6,700 nucleotides of DNA from an uncultured Clostridia bacterium (GCA_947302895.1 CAMYWU010000083.1:1-6700), one strand, 5' to 3'. Numbered from the stretch's first letter, positions 1 to 6,338 are shown. Program-made: numbers and translations. The notes: generated by a model from the sequence alone, not told the origin.

Positions 1-235
1 ATGTATCAGGCACATTAACATCAGCACTTGCATACTGCGCAACGTCTATATCCGCTGCGTTTTCGGTTATGGTAATTTTACCCGAAGGTGTTATTCCCGT
101 GCTTATACTGTTAATCGCACTCGCAAGGTTATTTGTGTTTTTGTTTTGCGGAAGCGTTCCGCCCTTGTTATCAATACTGTCGTATGCATCGGAAATATCG
201 CTTGTAAGTTCAGCCAAAGTATCAGCTGTTGCCAT
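1..235 (-). CDS. Second fibre/baseplate-type protein, N-terminal 78 residues (3' end outside window)
   Basis: The ATG at 235 has a strong ribosome site and the frame stays open to the left edge. The visible part starts MATADTLAELTSDISDAYDS, a short helix. Next comes NKGGTLPQNKNTNNLASAIN (23-42), the 'GG.....NL..AI.SI..G' pattern found at the start of many phage tail and fibre proteins. It continues with ITPSGKITITENAADIDVAQ (49-68) and YASADVNVP, a version of the 'ITENGTYDVT.YA.A.VNVP' motif common in Clostridia phage fibre proteins. It is therefore likely a surface-exposed tail or fibre component working with the 442-aa protein, overlapping it by 14 nt. What the rest contains (receptor-binding, lytic or chaperone domain) cannot be seen here. 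The plus-strand frames at 69-311 and 146-343 are shadows. Confidence 0.72.
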   Translation of the reverse strand, partial: MATADTLAELTSDISDAYDSIDNKGGTLPQNKNTNNLASAINSISTGITPSGKITITENAADIDVAQYASADVNVPDT

Positions 236-1550
236 TTACTCCACCTCCCGAAACTATGTTTGTCAGTGCTGTGTAAATATCGCCTATTGCATTGTCAACA
301 TAGGTTTTTGATGCGTAGGTTGATTGAGCTTCTGTTTTGCTGAGATAGTCTTCTAAATAATCTAAAACATCTAATTGACTTACCAAAGATCCGTCATATG
401 AGGTTTCCCAATTTGTAACTCCTGTTGCATCATTATCAACATCATATATAAAGCCGTCGCTTGCTATAATCAATGTTGTTTCTGCGCTGATAACAACAAT
501 ACTGCCTTCATCAACATTCAACCTTTTGCGTTTGTTTGCATTTGAAGCTGACCAAGTGTTACCTGCTATATAACCGCCGCCGACAACATCATAAACGCCT
601 GTTCCTGTTGCGGTAATAATATCTTCAATCTTATAAGGCGTTGTTGAAGTATGCCCCGATAAATCAAGCGGTTTTCTGCCCGTTTTGCTTTCAATGAAGC
701 CGCTTTTGACGTTAAGTACGTTTCCCGTATCATCCATTGTTGCACCCATTGTGTAGCTTGCGGCGTTTTCGCCGTCCATAACGTTAAACTCGTGAGCGCC
801 CTGTGCATCGGTTATTGTAACCTTATGACCGCCTGTTATTGCACCGATTGAAACTGTTGGCGAAAAACCGTCTGCACCAGCTGCGCCTGTTGCACCAACA
901 GAACCGCTGTCGCCTTTTGCTCCGTTTGCAATATCGGCAGTTGTTGTGGTTCCGTCGGCATCGGTAACGGTTATTGTTGCGCCTGAAGCACTCTGTGTTA
1001 CGCAGGCGCTGATATTCCCTGCCGCTATGCTTGCAGAGGAAGCCGCAGTGTTTGCTGCGGCGGCTGCTGCAAGAGCTGTTGCCGATGCTTCAGTCAGGGC
1101 AGTATATTCATCGGTTGATTCTATTGCCCCGTCATATGCTTCAACCTCGTCAACAAATATGCAAAACTCCGGAGAATACAGAACCTGAACGGTTTCGCTT
1201 TCGCCGAGCGCATTATTTTCAATTGCATCAAGCGCATCCTCAATACTATCAATTGCAACAATGAGCAGACGAGCCCTTACCTCACCGGGAGATGTTAAAG
1301 TCTGCTGAGTTAAGGTATATGAAACAGTTGAATTATCAACCTCACAGGCGTTATATAAAACCGTATTATCGCTTTTTGTTGCAAACAAAACAGCAGTCAA
1401 TTCGCCGTTCCCGAAGTCAAATGGCTTGCCGCAATCAGTAATATTGATTATCAGCTGACGTGAAAGCGCTTCGTTCTGATTTGCATTAACGGTGAACTGA
1501 ACTCCGTGTTTTTGAAGGTCGAGCGTTTTGATATAAGTTGATTTATTCAT
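222..1550 (-). CDS. Tail fibre / baseplate-upper-like protein with collagen-like segment, 442 aa
   Basis: The start at 1550 has AAAGGAG six bases upstream, overlapping the stop of the 355-aa gene. Residues 1 to about 135 look like a BppU-type N-terminal domain: strands such as VQFTVNANQNEALSRQLIIN and LTAVLFATKSDNTVLYNACE, ending in VQVLYSPEFCIFVDE. An Ala-rich stretch (151-178) follows. A beta unit, SGATITVTDADGTTTTADIA (189-208), leads into six Gly-X-Y triplets (210-228: GAKGDSGSVGATGAAGADG). A second unit of the same kind, GHKVTITDAQGAHEFNVMDG (241-260), comes after. The rest (about 280-390) may be a receptor-binding beta domain. The end carries a helical LSKTEAQSTYASKTYVDNAI (403-422) of the sort that trimerises fibres. 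It probably attaches to the tail and binds the host surface. The stop overlaps the next gene by 14 nt. Confidence 0.8.
   Translation of the reverse strand: MNKSTYIKTLDLQKHGVQFTVNANQNEALSRQLIINITDCGKPFDFGNGELTAVLFATKSDNTVLYNACEVDNSTVSYTLTQQTLTSPGEVRARLLIVAIDSIEDALDAIENNALGESETVQVLYSPEFCIFVDEVEAYDGAIESTDEYTALTEASATALAAAAAANTAASSASIAAGNISACVTQSASGATITVTDADGTTTTADIANGAKGDSGSVGATGAAGADGFSPTVSIGAITGGHKVTITDAQGAHEFNVMDGENAASYTMGATMDDTGNVLNVKSGFIESKTGRKPLDLSGHTSTTPYKIEDIITATGTGVYDVVGGGYIAGNTWSASNANKRKRLNVDEGSIVVISAETTLIIASDGFIYDVDNDATGVTNWETSYDGSLVSQLDVLDYLEDYLSKTEAQSTYASKTYVDNAIGDIYTALTNIVSGGGVNGNS
241..249 (-). promoter_or_regulatory. GGGAGGTGG ribosome site encoded inside the fibre gene's last glycine codons
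   Basis: The Gly codons near the end of the 442-aa protein (VSGGGVNGNS) are written so that GGGAGGTGG stands five bases before the ATG at 235. This supports the start of the following gene despite its overlap with the fibre gene, and predicts coupled translation of the two. Confidence 0.75.
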
Positions 1551-1562
1551 AATTTTCTCCTT

Positions 1563-2630
1563 TTACTTTAATGCTCGCCTGTAATAATAGATATAATCAA
1601 TCTTGTTTTCCTTATCGATTTTTCCCTGCTGAACATAAAGATTAATTCTTTGAACCGCAGCATCGAAGCTGCCCGCCCTGTTGTTCAGGTTAATATCCTT
1701 TATGATATTGGGATTGAGGTTAAGATGGTCGTACCAGTCAAACTTGTTATTATTTGATTTGTTTGATGAACTGCCACCCTTGCCTGAGCGTGAACGTCCC
1801 GAAGAGGAACGGCTTGGAGCTGTGTATTTATACTGCTTATAAAGCTGCTCGGCAAGATATGCAGTCAGCTTGTCCTGTTCAACAAGTTTATTGAGGTAGT
1901 TTCTCATTCCCTTATTGTTTTGCTTATCCCTGAAATCGGCGCACTTATCGGCTGCAAGCTGTTTATACACATCATATTTCTTGAATTCAAGCTGTTTTTG
2001 CCTGTTTTCATTTTCAAGCTCATTTGCATACTGCTCCGCCCAGAAATCACGGTTTTGTGAGTGGTTATCAAAATCAAAATCACGGGTGTCGCCATATTCC
2101 TTCTGAGCTGCTTTAAGCGCTGCATTATATGCTTCGGCAGTGCTCGTATAATCGGCAAGCTCGCTTTCACTTGCGCCTGAAACAGTCTGATAGAGCTCCT
2201 TGAGCGCATCGTTATTTGCAGCATACGCAGCCTCGGCATTCTCAAGAAACTGAGGCTTTGCATTTTCAGCGCTTTCATTAAGCGCCTGAAGGCTCTGGCT
2301 GGCAACCGTATCCGCATAGCTTGAGCCATATCCGCCCGTTAAGTTCTGAGCCTGGGCTTGATTATCCGCAATTGCAAGAGCGGCAAGAGCCTTATATTCA
2401 TCCGCAAATTTTCTGTAGGCGGCGTCGTTTTCACTTGAATAATTGAAATCTGGCGCCTCCTTAATTTTTTGGTATATGCTCTTTAGCTCGTTTGCATATG
2501 AATTATGATAATACGGGTTATAATCCTGTATTGAGGAAAGATTAATCAGCGAGTTTTTAACATCTTCCCCTGTTTGATACGGAGCGAACGTGGCATTTCT
2601 TTTCTTTTTCGTATTATTTGAAACTGCCAT
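1563..2630 (-). CDS. Paralogous module-bearing virion protein, 355 aa; candidate internal/ejection protein
   Basis: It begins 5 nt after the previous stop. The ribosome site AAGGGG (2639-2644) is weaker than its neighbours' and partly spans that stop. It has a basic N-terminus (NNTKKKRN). The shared module follows: IYQKI at 52-56, FNYSSENDAAYRKFADEY at 62-79 and LTGGYGSSYADTVASQSLQ at 97-115. It aligns without gaps to residues 64-127 of the 235-aa protein at a constant offset of 12. A long Ala/Glu/Gln-rich helical middle comes next, then a flexible linker rich in Ser, Arg, Gly, Lys and Asn (about 271-296). Last is a separate C-terminal segment (297-355) with FDWYDHLNLNP and FDAAVQRINLYVQQGKIDKE. 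The design (helical body, linker, end domain) suits a protein that unfolds or threads during DNA delivery. A scaffold or tail-fibre attachment role is an alternative. Function is not established. Confidence 0.7.
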   Translation of the reverse strand: MAVSNNTKKKRNATFAPYQTGEDVKNSLINLSSIQDYNPYYHNSYANELKSIYQKIKEAPDFNYSSENDAAYRKFADEYKALAALAIADNQAQAQNLTGGYGSSYADTVASQSLQALNESAENAKPQFLENAEAAYAANNDALKELYQTVSGASESELADYTSTAEAYNAALKAAQKEYGDTRDFDFDNHSQNRDFWAEQYANELENENRQKQLEFKKYDVYKQLAADKCADFRDKQNNKGMRNYLNKLVEQDKLTAYLAEQLYKQYKYTAPSRSSSGRSRSGKGGSSSNKSNNNKFDWYDHLNLNPNIIKDINLNNRAGSFDAAVQRINLYVQQGKIDKENKIDYIYYYRRALK

Positions 2631-2635
2631 ATTCC

Positions 2636-3343
2636 CTACCCCTTATACAGCTTTTTCTGGAGCTCATATTCCTTGAGCCAGTTTATCTGGTCCTGAGCGC
2701 TCTCGCCCTGATTCTGGTAATAACTTCTGTTTGAATTATAGCTGTTAAGCTGATAATTCCGCTCGTCGTTATAAGCGTTATATGCGCTGTTCATCTTGTT
2801 GCCGAGGGCATCCGTCTGTCTGAAATACGCATCGTTTCCAAGGGAATTCATATTCAGGGCGGTGTTGAACTTATCAAGATTATTCTGCTGATTATATCTA
2901 TACATATCAAGCGAGTTCTGATATGCCTCAGAAGCTTTATCCGCAAGCATATTCATCTGGTTTTGATATGCCTTTTTTGCTGCGCTCTGCGCCGCTGAGG
3001 AGTTATATCCTCCCGAGAGCGCCGCTCCGAGAGCCATTTGATTTTTCATAGCATTGTTTCCCTGATTCATATACTGCTGCTTATAAAGCTGAAATAACTT
3101 ATCCGTTTTCGGGTCGTATGAAAAGCGCTCCTGATTCATAACCTTATCGAAAAGGCTGTTTACATCTGAAATATTTGAATTATATCCGTAGTTCTCGGGA
3201 TTGTTCACTCTGCTGAGATATTCATCATATGCCTTGGAATATGCAGCTTTCAGCCCTGATGAATCATTGTAACTGAAGTTCCCGAGATTGTTTATTTGTT
3301 TATTGGCTTCTTCAAGCCTTTTTTGATATTCTGATTTTGCCAT
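2636..3343 (-). CDS. Asn/Tyr-rich module-bearing virion protein, 235 aa; candidate internal/ejection protein
   Basis: The start at 3343 has AAGGAA seven bases upstream. The protein is rich in Asn (37 of 235) and Tyr (24 of 235), has no Cys and only one Trp. It looks helical with Gln/Asn-rich amphipathic stretches. Two copies of a unit with an F-x-Y head are visible: FSYNDSSGLKAAYSKAYDEY at 23-42 and FSYDPKTDKLFQLYKQQY at 74-91. The second copy leads into SGGYNSSAAQSAAKKAYQNQ at 110-129. The same unit, with identical spacing from FxY to GGY, is in the next gene. The C-terminal third repeats Tyr-Asn pairs (about 185-213). I know proteins with 'F.YD...D.L...Y...Y...LTGGYGNSYA' in Clostridia phages without a named function. 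Helical composition and a position after the tail tube gene fit an internal or ejected virion protein; this is inference. Confidence 0.7.
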   Translation of the reverse strand: MAKSEYQKRLEEANKQINNLGNFSYNDSSGLKAAYSKAYDEYLSRVNNPENYGYNSNISDVNSLFDKVMNQERFSYDPKTDKLFQLYKQQYMNQGNNAMKNQMALGAALSGGYNSSAAQSAAKKAYQNQMNMLADKASEAYQNSLDMYRYNQQNNLDKFNTALNMNSLGNDAYFRQTDALGNKMNSAYNAYNDERNYQLNSYNSNRSYYQNQGESAQDQINWLKEYELQKKLYKG

Positions 3344-3366
3344 ATTTCACTTCCTTTTTGCTGTGC

Positions 3367-3603
3367 TTAATTCTCAAAATCAATATGCTTAACGCTCCCG
3401 TTCGAATAGATTATTTTCATTTCACCGTCCGAAAAACTTATATCAGATACGGTAAGCGGGTTATCGTTACTGCTTTTATTCCCGGCTGAAAGTAATTTTT
3501 CAAGCGAGCTTACAAGCAGCTGAAGATACCTGATAATATATGAAATCTGTTCAGATGGAGAGCCTTTCATACTCAGAGGAGATGGCTTGGGAAGGTTTAT
3601 CAT
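3367..3603 (-). CDS. Small conserved phage structural protein with MKGxP motif, 78 aa
   Basis: The start ATG overlaps the stop of the large tail gene (ATGA, 3603-3600), and an AGGGGGAG ribosome site lies inside that gene's last codons. The N-terminus INLPKPSPLSMKGSPSEQ is a pattern I recognise from small Clostridia phage proteins located between the large tail protein and the fibre genes. It is followed by a helix with heptad-like hydrophobic spacing (about residues 17-40, ISYIIRYLQLLVSSLEKLL). A C-terminal half (48-77) carries short strands, among them ISFSDGEMKIIYSNGSVKHI. The helix could form a coiled coil, so the protein may be a small oligomeric joint or plug at the tail, but no function is established that I know of. 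The tight overlap suggests it is made in a fixed ratio to the 669-aa protein. Confidence 0.75.
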   Translation of the reverse strand: MINLPKPSPLSMKGSPSEQISYIIRYLQLLVSSLEKLLSAGNKSSNDNPLTVSDISFSDGEMKIIYSNGSVKHIDFEN

Positions 3604-5609
3604 CCAACATCTCCCCCTTCTTCAAGGATTTTTGCAATTGAAATAATTTTTACATCCCCCCTGCCCTTAAGCATAATCTTCATATGGTCGCATCTCACGG
3701 GAACAATCGGAAGTAGGTGGGTTTGTATACCCCTCGAGGTAAGCTCGCCCTTGCGGTGCCATACGCCATCGGAATCATACTGAATATAAACAGCAGCGCT
3801 TGATGAATTATCAAGCTTCAAGCGGAGCTGAAGGCGTGAGAGATATTTATTATTCGGATATGAATAGCCCATATTACCGCTCTCACACATCCATTCAAAC
3901 GCTTCTTCCTTCTGATATTCATTTTTGTTCAGAACATTTTCAGGAGAAACGCTGTATAGCTTTTCATCCTTTGCGCTGATAAAAAGCAGTTCATTATTAA
4001 ACTTTAAAAACTGCAAAACATCCGTGTCATCCTCCCTGCTCCAGGTTGATAAAACAGTATCATAAACAAATAAATGGCGCTTTTGCTTGCTGTCCTGCAT
4101 TGAAACATAGTATTTATTGTTATATGCGCCTGCAACTGCGTTTTTATATTTCTCTTTTCCGAGCGCAGAGGAGATAACAGAGGTATTTGCTCCGTCGAAT
4201 GCAACAATTCCGCAGGAGGATTTGTAATAAAGGATATTATCAATAACGGCAAGGCTTCTTTCGCTTCCCTTTTCAACGCCCTTAAACTGGCTTGAATATG
4301 AAAGAGAATAGCTCATTGAATCAAGCTCGCCTTCGTTGCTCGGATAGCTTCCGCTAATAACATAAAGCGCATCCTCTTTAAAAAACATAGGATGACCGAG
4401 GAAGCTGATACAGGCTGTGAAAGCTCCGTTTGTTCCAACATTTACCGCATAACTATCACTTGCAAAGCCCGAAAAATCATAGAAATTATACGGATTTCCA
4501 AGTGCTGAGGCATAGATTTCCGTTCCGCTTTCAGAGAACGCCCAGATTCTGTTCTGACTTTCGCAGGCAAGAGATATTTCAGGGCATTTGCGTTTAAGCT
4601 TAAGGGTTATTCCCTCCTCCATATCAAAGGTTGGAAAAAGGTCTTGCCTTATTTCAAAGCTGCTTGCATTAACATATGCCTTTGAATGAGCTTCATCGTT
4701 GATATATCCGCTTATTATGATAAAATCCCTGTCGTCGCCGTTAACGTTTTCGCTTCCCTTAGAAAGAATTTTATAGGAGGGAGTATTAACATAATCCTTA
4801 TCCTTCTTAATTATCAGAGTGCCCGTTATTTCACTGCAATTCGGAGAACCCGTTGTTGTTATTTCAAGGCAATCGTTTTCGCGAAAAGAAGCAAAAACAT
4901 TATCGCTGCTCAAAGCGGAAATTTTAATATATGTTTGTCTGTTTGCCCAGAGCGCCTTATCCTCAAGATAATCCTGAACAGAGCCGTCTTCAACACGGAA
5001 GTTTTCGCAGTATTCAAGAATATCAAGATAGCTTCCTCCATCAGTTTTATAAACTGTTGAAATAAGAAAATCATCAAGCGTTTTTTCAGCTTCAATTCTA
5101 AAAGCGGGTATTTCTTCATTAGTATTTTCGCTTTCATAAACAATCCCATCAGGAAAAACGCAGATATTTGAGCCCATACGAACAAGGAAACGGCTTTTAT
5201 CAGAATTATCAAAAAGCGAGAGCTTTGGAAGAATGCTGAAGGAATAGCTCTTATTTTCTCCGTTTTTTATAAGCGCACAGCCAATAATATTGTTTTCTGC
5301 GTTTTTAATGCGCTTTAGAGCATACAGAGAGCCCGAGCAAAAAACTGCTCCCATGGTTGAATGAGCAGTATATGTGTTGCTGATGCTCTGCTCCTCTTCA
5401 TCGGTATATGCTTCGCTTAAAGAGTTATCCGCATTTAAAAACTGTAGCGAGCGATGCTCCCTTGAGCTTGCGGCAGGATAATAATCGCTTGTCATATTCT
5501 TTTGATTCTGCCACTGCCCCTTGCCTATTCTCAGATTATTGCAATAGCCCGAAAACTCCTCAGTTATTTCCTTGGAAACGGGCTGTTCGTTTAAATAGGG
5601 TATTTTCAT
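3600..5609 (-). CDS. Large beta-rich tail protein, 669 aa; probable tail tube/nozzle or stabilisation protein
   Basis: The longest gene in the window. The N-terminus has a family signature at 21-53: GYCNNLRIGKGQWQNQKNMT followed by SDYYPAASSREHR. A middle part resembles a beta-propeller-like repeat region, with NRIWAFSESGTEIYASALGN from residue 353, then GHPMFFKEDALYVISGSYP, then a segment with KGSERSLAVIDNILYYKS and VAFDGANTSVISSALGKE. The C-terminus contains PIVPVRCDHMKIMLKGRGDV, with the RCDH at 639-642. I know this arrangement from unnamed proteins of Clostridia phages. Following the adaptor, it occupies the place of P22 gp10 or T7 gp12 (tail nozzle), and those roles are my best guess by position and fold impression. 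There is no signal peptide, membrane helix or catalytic motif. It ends with an ATGA overlap onto the 78-aa gene. Antisense frames inside it, such as 4686-5060 on the plus strand, are shadows. Confidence 0.72.
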   Translation of the reverse strand: MKIPYLNEQPVSKEITEEFSGYCNNLRIGKGQWQNQKNMTSDYYPAASSREHRSLQFLNADNSLSEAYTDEEEQSISNTYTAHSTMGAVFCSGSLYALKRIKNAENNIIGCALIKNGENKSYSFSILPKLSLFDNSDKSRFLVRMGSNICVFPDGIVYESENTNEEIPAFRIEAEKTLDDFLISTVYKTDGGSYLDILEYCENFRVEDGSVQDYLEDKALWANRQTYIKISALSSDNVFASFRENDCLEITTTGSPNCSEITGTLIIKKDKDYVNTPSYKILSKGSENVNGDDRDFIIISGYINDEAHSKAYVNASSFEIRQDLFPTFDMEEGITLKLKRKCPEISLACESQNRIWAFSESGTEIYASALGNPYNFYDFSGFASDSYAVNVGTNGAFTACISFLGHPMFFKEDALYVISGSYPSNEGELDSMSYSLSYSSQFKGVEKGSERSLAVIDNILYYKSSCGIVAFDGANTSVISSALGKEKYKNAVAGAYNNKYYVSMQDSKQKRHLFVYDTVLSTWSREDDTDVLQFLKFNNELLFISAKDEKLYSVSPENVLNKNEYQKEEAFEWMCESGNMGYSYPNNKYLSRLQLRLKLDNSSSAAVYIQYDSDGVWHRKGELTSRGIQTHLLPIVPVRCDHMKIMLKGRGDVKIISIAKILEEGGDVG

Positions 5610-5613
5610 TTCT

Positions 5614-5619
5614 CCTCCT
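5614..5619 (-). promoter_or_regulatory. AGGAGG ribosome site overlapping the upstream stop codon
   Basis: The TAG stop of the adaptor gene (5620-5618) supplies the first bases of a consensus AGGAGG, four bases before the ATG at 5609. Termination of one gene and initiation of the next therefore happen at the same spot, which predicts coupled translation of adaptor and tail protein. Confidence 0.8.
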
Positions 5620-5998
5620 ATATGCTAAAGCTCGGCGCTTCCTTGGTTTTGTGGTTTCGGTTGTACCATGAAAAATATGCGTCATAATTTGATTCAAAGA
5701 GCTTTGCAGCATTGTTAAACGAGGTTATCTCCCTGTTTGAATAAGCAACATTTTTCTCAAGATAGTATCTGTATATCTCCTTAAACATAAAAGGAACAAG
5801 AAGCTCTCTTTCACCGTCGGAGGTGCTGCTGTATTCGGTAAACTCATCAATTTCAGGGTTTTCCCTGTCCTTGATAATGCTGTTAAAAAGCAGCTCATCA
5901 AGCTCATTTATCCAGTTTGTTTTATCCTCTCTTGAATACTGATTGGGAACCTGGGAATCAAAATAAGCAATTGCTTCATTAAGCGTTATTTTTTTCAT
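5618..5998 (-). CDS. Probable head-tail connector/adaptor protein, 126 aa
   Basis: It probably docks under the portal and joins the DNA-filled head to the tail. The start ATG at 5998 has AGAAGGTG four bases upstream, and the TAG stop is shared with the next gene's ribosome site. The protein looks mostly helical and soluble. An N-terminal helix is followed by the segment YSREDKTNWINELDELLF (21-38), then a loop rich in Glu and Ser, then ELLVPFMFKEIYRYYLEK (65-82), and EITSFNNAAKLFESNYDAYF (90-109) ending in WYNRNHK. The 'WhxELD ... ELLVP..h.E.Y.YYL ... E...FN.A..LF...Y..F..WYNR.H' pattern matches a family I know in Clostridia phages just after the capsid region. Its size and gene order agree with gp4/gp15-type adaptors. 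The exact adaptor type is inference; a structural comparison would settle it. Confidence 0.68.
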   Translation of the reverse strand: MKKITLNEAIAYFDSQVPNQYSREDKTNWINELDELLFNSIIKDRENPEIDEFTEYSSTSDGERELLVPFMFKEIYRYYLEKNVAYSNREITSFNNAAKLFESNYDAYFSWYNRNHKTKEAPSFSI

Positions 5999-6020
5999 TT
6001 TTCACCTTCTTTGATTTGAT

Positions 6021-6053
6021 TGTTTACATATGGTTTTAACCGCTATGCAAACA
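6021..6053. repeat. Imperfect inverted repeat in the 72-nt gap before the adaptor gene
   Basis: The arms pair as TGTTT/AAACA, then CATA/TATG, then GGTT/AACC, interrupted by one mismatch and a small asymmetric bulge, with only two bases at the centre. Transcribed from the minus strand it is followed by ATCAAATCAAAG, so it has no terminator U-tract. I see no convincing promoter hexamers in the rest of the gap. It may be a modest RNA stem or an operator-like dyad, or chance. The adaptor gene's ribosome site (AGAAGGTG, 6003-6010) lies just downstream of it. Confidence 0.35.
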
Positions 6054-6070
6054 TACATCCTTTATCAGAT

Positions 6071-6280
6071 TCAGGCACGAGCTCTGTTTCTGATAAGCTC
6101 AGCTTCGCTCTGGGCGTTCTGAATTGCATATGCATATGCTGCGGGAATTTTAACTCGCTTGCCCATGGGAATAAGCATTGCAACTCCGTTAACGGAGCAA
6201 TAATACTTATCGTTTTTCTCGTTTGAACGGTCAAGAGGAATAAAAACCTCAATCATATCTTCTTTTTCTTTCTTAGCCAT
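6071..6280 (-). CDS. Small post-capsid phage protein, 69 aa, function unknown
   Basis: A complete short gene with a strong ribosome site and a TGA stop. The protein has a charged N-terminus (AKKEKED), a predicted strand EVFIPLDR, a YYCSVNG turn at 26-32, IPMGKRVKIP at 37-46, and a helix rich in Ala and Gln ending in RNRARA. I know short proteins of this pattern, with a 'SVNG...hydrophobic...G..V.VP' core, directly after the capsid gene in many Firmicutes phages, usually labelled hypothetical. Its place between the capsid and adaptor genes suggests a virion or assembly role, for example a capsid-associated or decoration protein, but no motif proves it. There is no signal peptide or membrane segment. 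The overlapping minus-strand frame at 6043-6252 and the plus-strand frame at 6020-6226 are shadows. Confidence 0.8.
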   Translation of the reverse strand: MAKKEKEDMIEVFIPLDRSNEKNDKYYCSVNGVAMLIPMGKRVKIPAAYAYAIQNAQSEAELIRNRARA

Positions 6281-6285
6281 AATAG

Positions 6286-6292
6286 CCTCCTT
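6286..6292 (-). promoter_or_regulatory. Ribosome binding site AAGGAGG for the 69-aa gene
   Basis: A near-consensus Shine-Dalgarno sequence lies 5 nt before the ATG at 6280. It fixes the start of the small gene and sits 14 nt beyond the foot of the palindrome, so the hairpin should not cover it. Confidence 0.8.
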
Positions 6293-6305
6293 ATCATTCT
6301 TTCAG

Positions 6306-6338
6306 AGCGTATACAGGGGTCTGACCCCTGTATACGCT
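6306..6338. repeat. Perfect 33-bp palindrome between capsid gene and next gene
   Basis: Two 16-base arms (AGCGTATACAGGGGTC and its exact reverse complement) flank a single central base at 6322. Transcribed from the minus strand, it would fold into a long, GC-cored hairpin that starts 5 nt after the capsid stop codon. No U-tract follows on the minus strand (the next bases are CTGAAAGAATG), so it does not look like an intrinsic terminator. A 3'-end stabiliser or processing site that sets capsid mRNA level, or an inserted REP-like palindromic element, both fit. No clear target-site duplication flanks it. The plus-strand flank is T-rich (TTGTTATTAG), so a weak block to opposing transcription is also possible. 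Confidence 0.9.

Noticed and set aside
1020..1100. Tandem DNA repeat in the GC-rich gct/gcc stretch
   Set aside because: It is low-complexity coding for the Ala-rich segment of the fibre, without a regular repeated unit at DNA level.
946..1188. Ala/Val-rich plus-strand frames antisense to the fibre gene
   Set aside because: They are by-products of the Ala-rich and Thr/Asp-rich codons of the fibre on the opposite strand.
222..1550. Diversity-generating retroelement target in the fibre gene
   Set aside because: No C-type lectin-like ending with adenine-rich variable codons, no second template copy and no reverse transcriptase in the window.
4686..5060. 124-aa plus-strand frame antisense to the tail protein gene
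   Set aside because: It is opposite a well-supported gene, has no convincing ribosome site, and has a composition expected from reverse reading of that gene.
6306..6338. Intrinsic transcription terminator after the capsid gene
   Set aside because: The stem is strong, but the minus-strand sequence after it (CTGAAAGAATG) has no U-run, and the operon continues with good ribosome sites.
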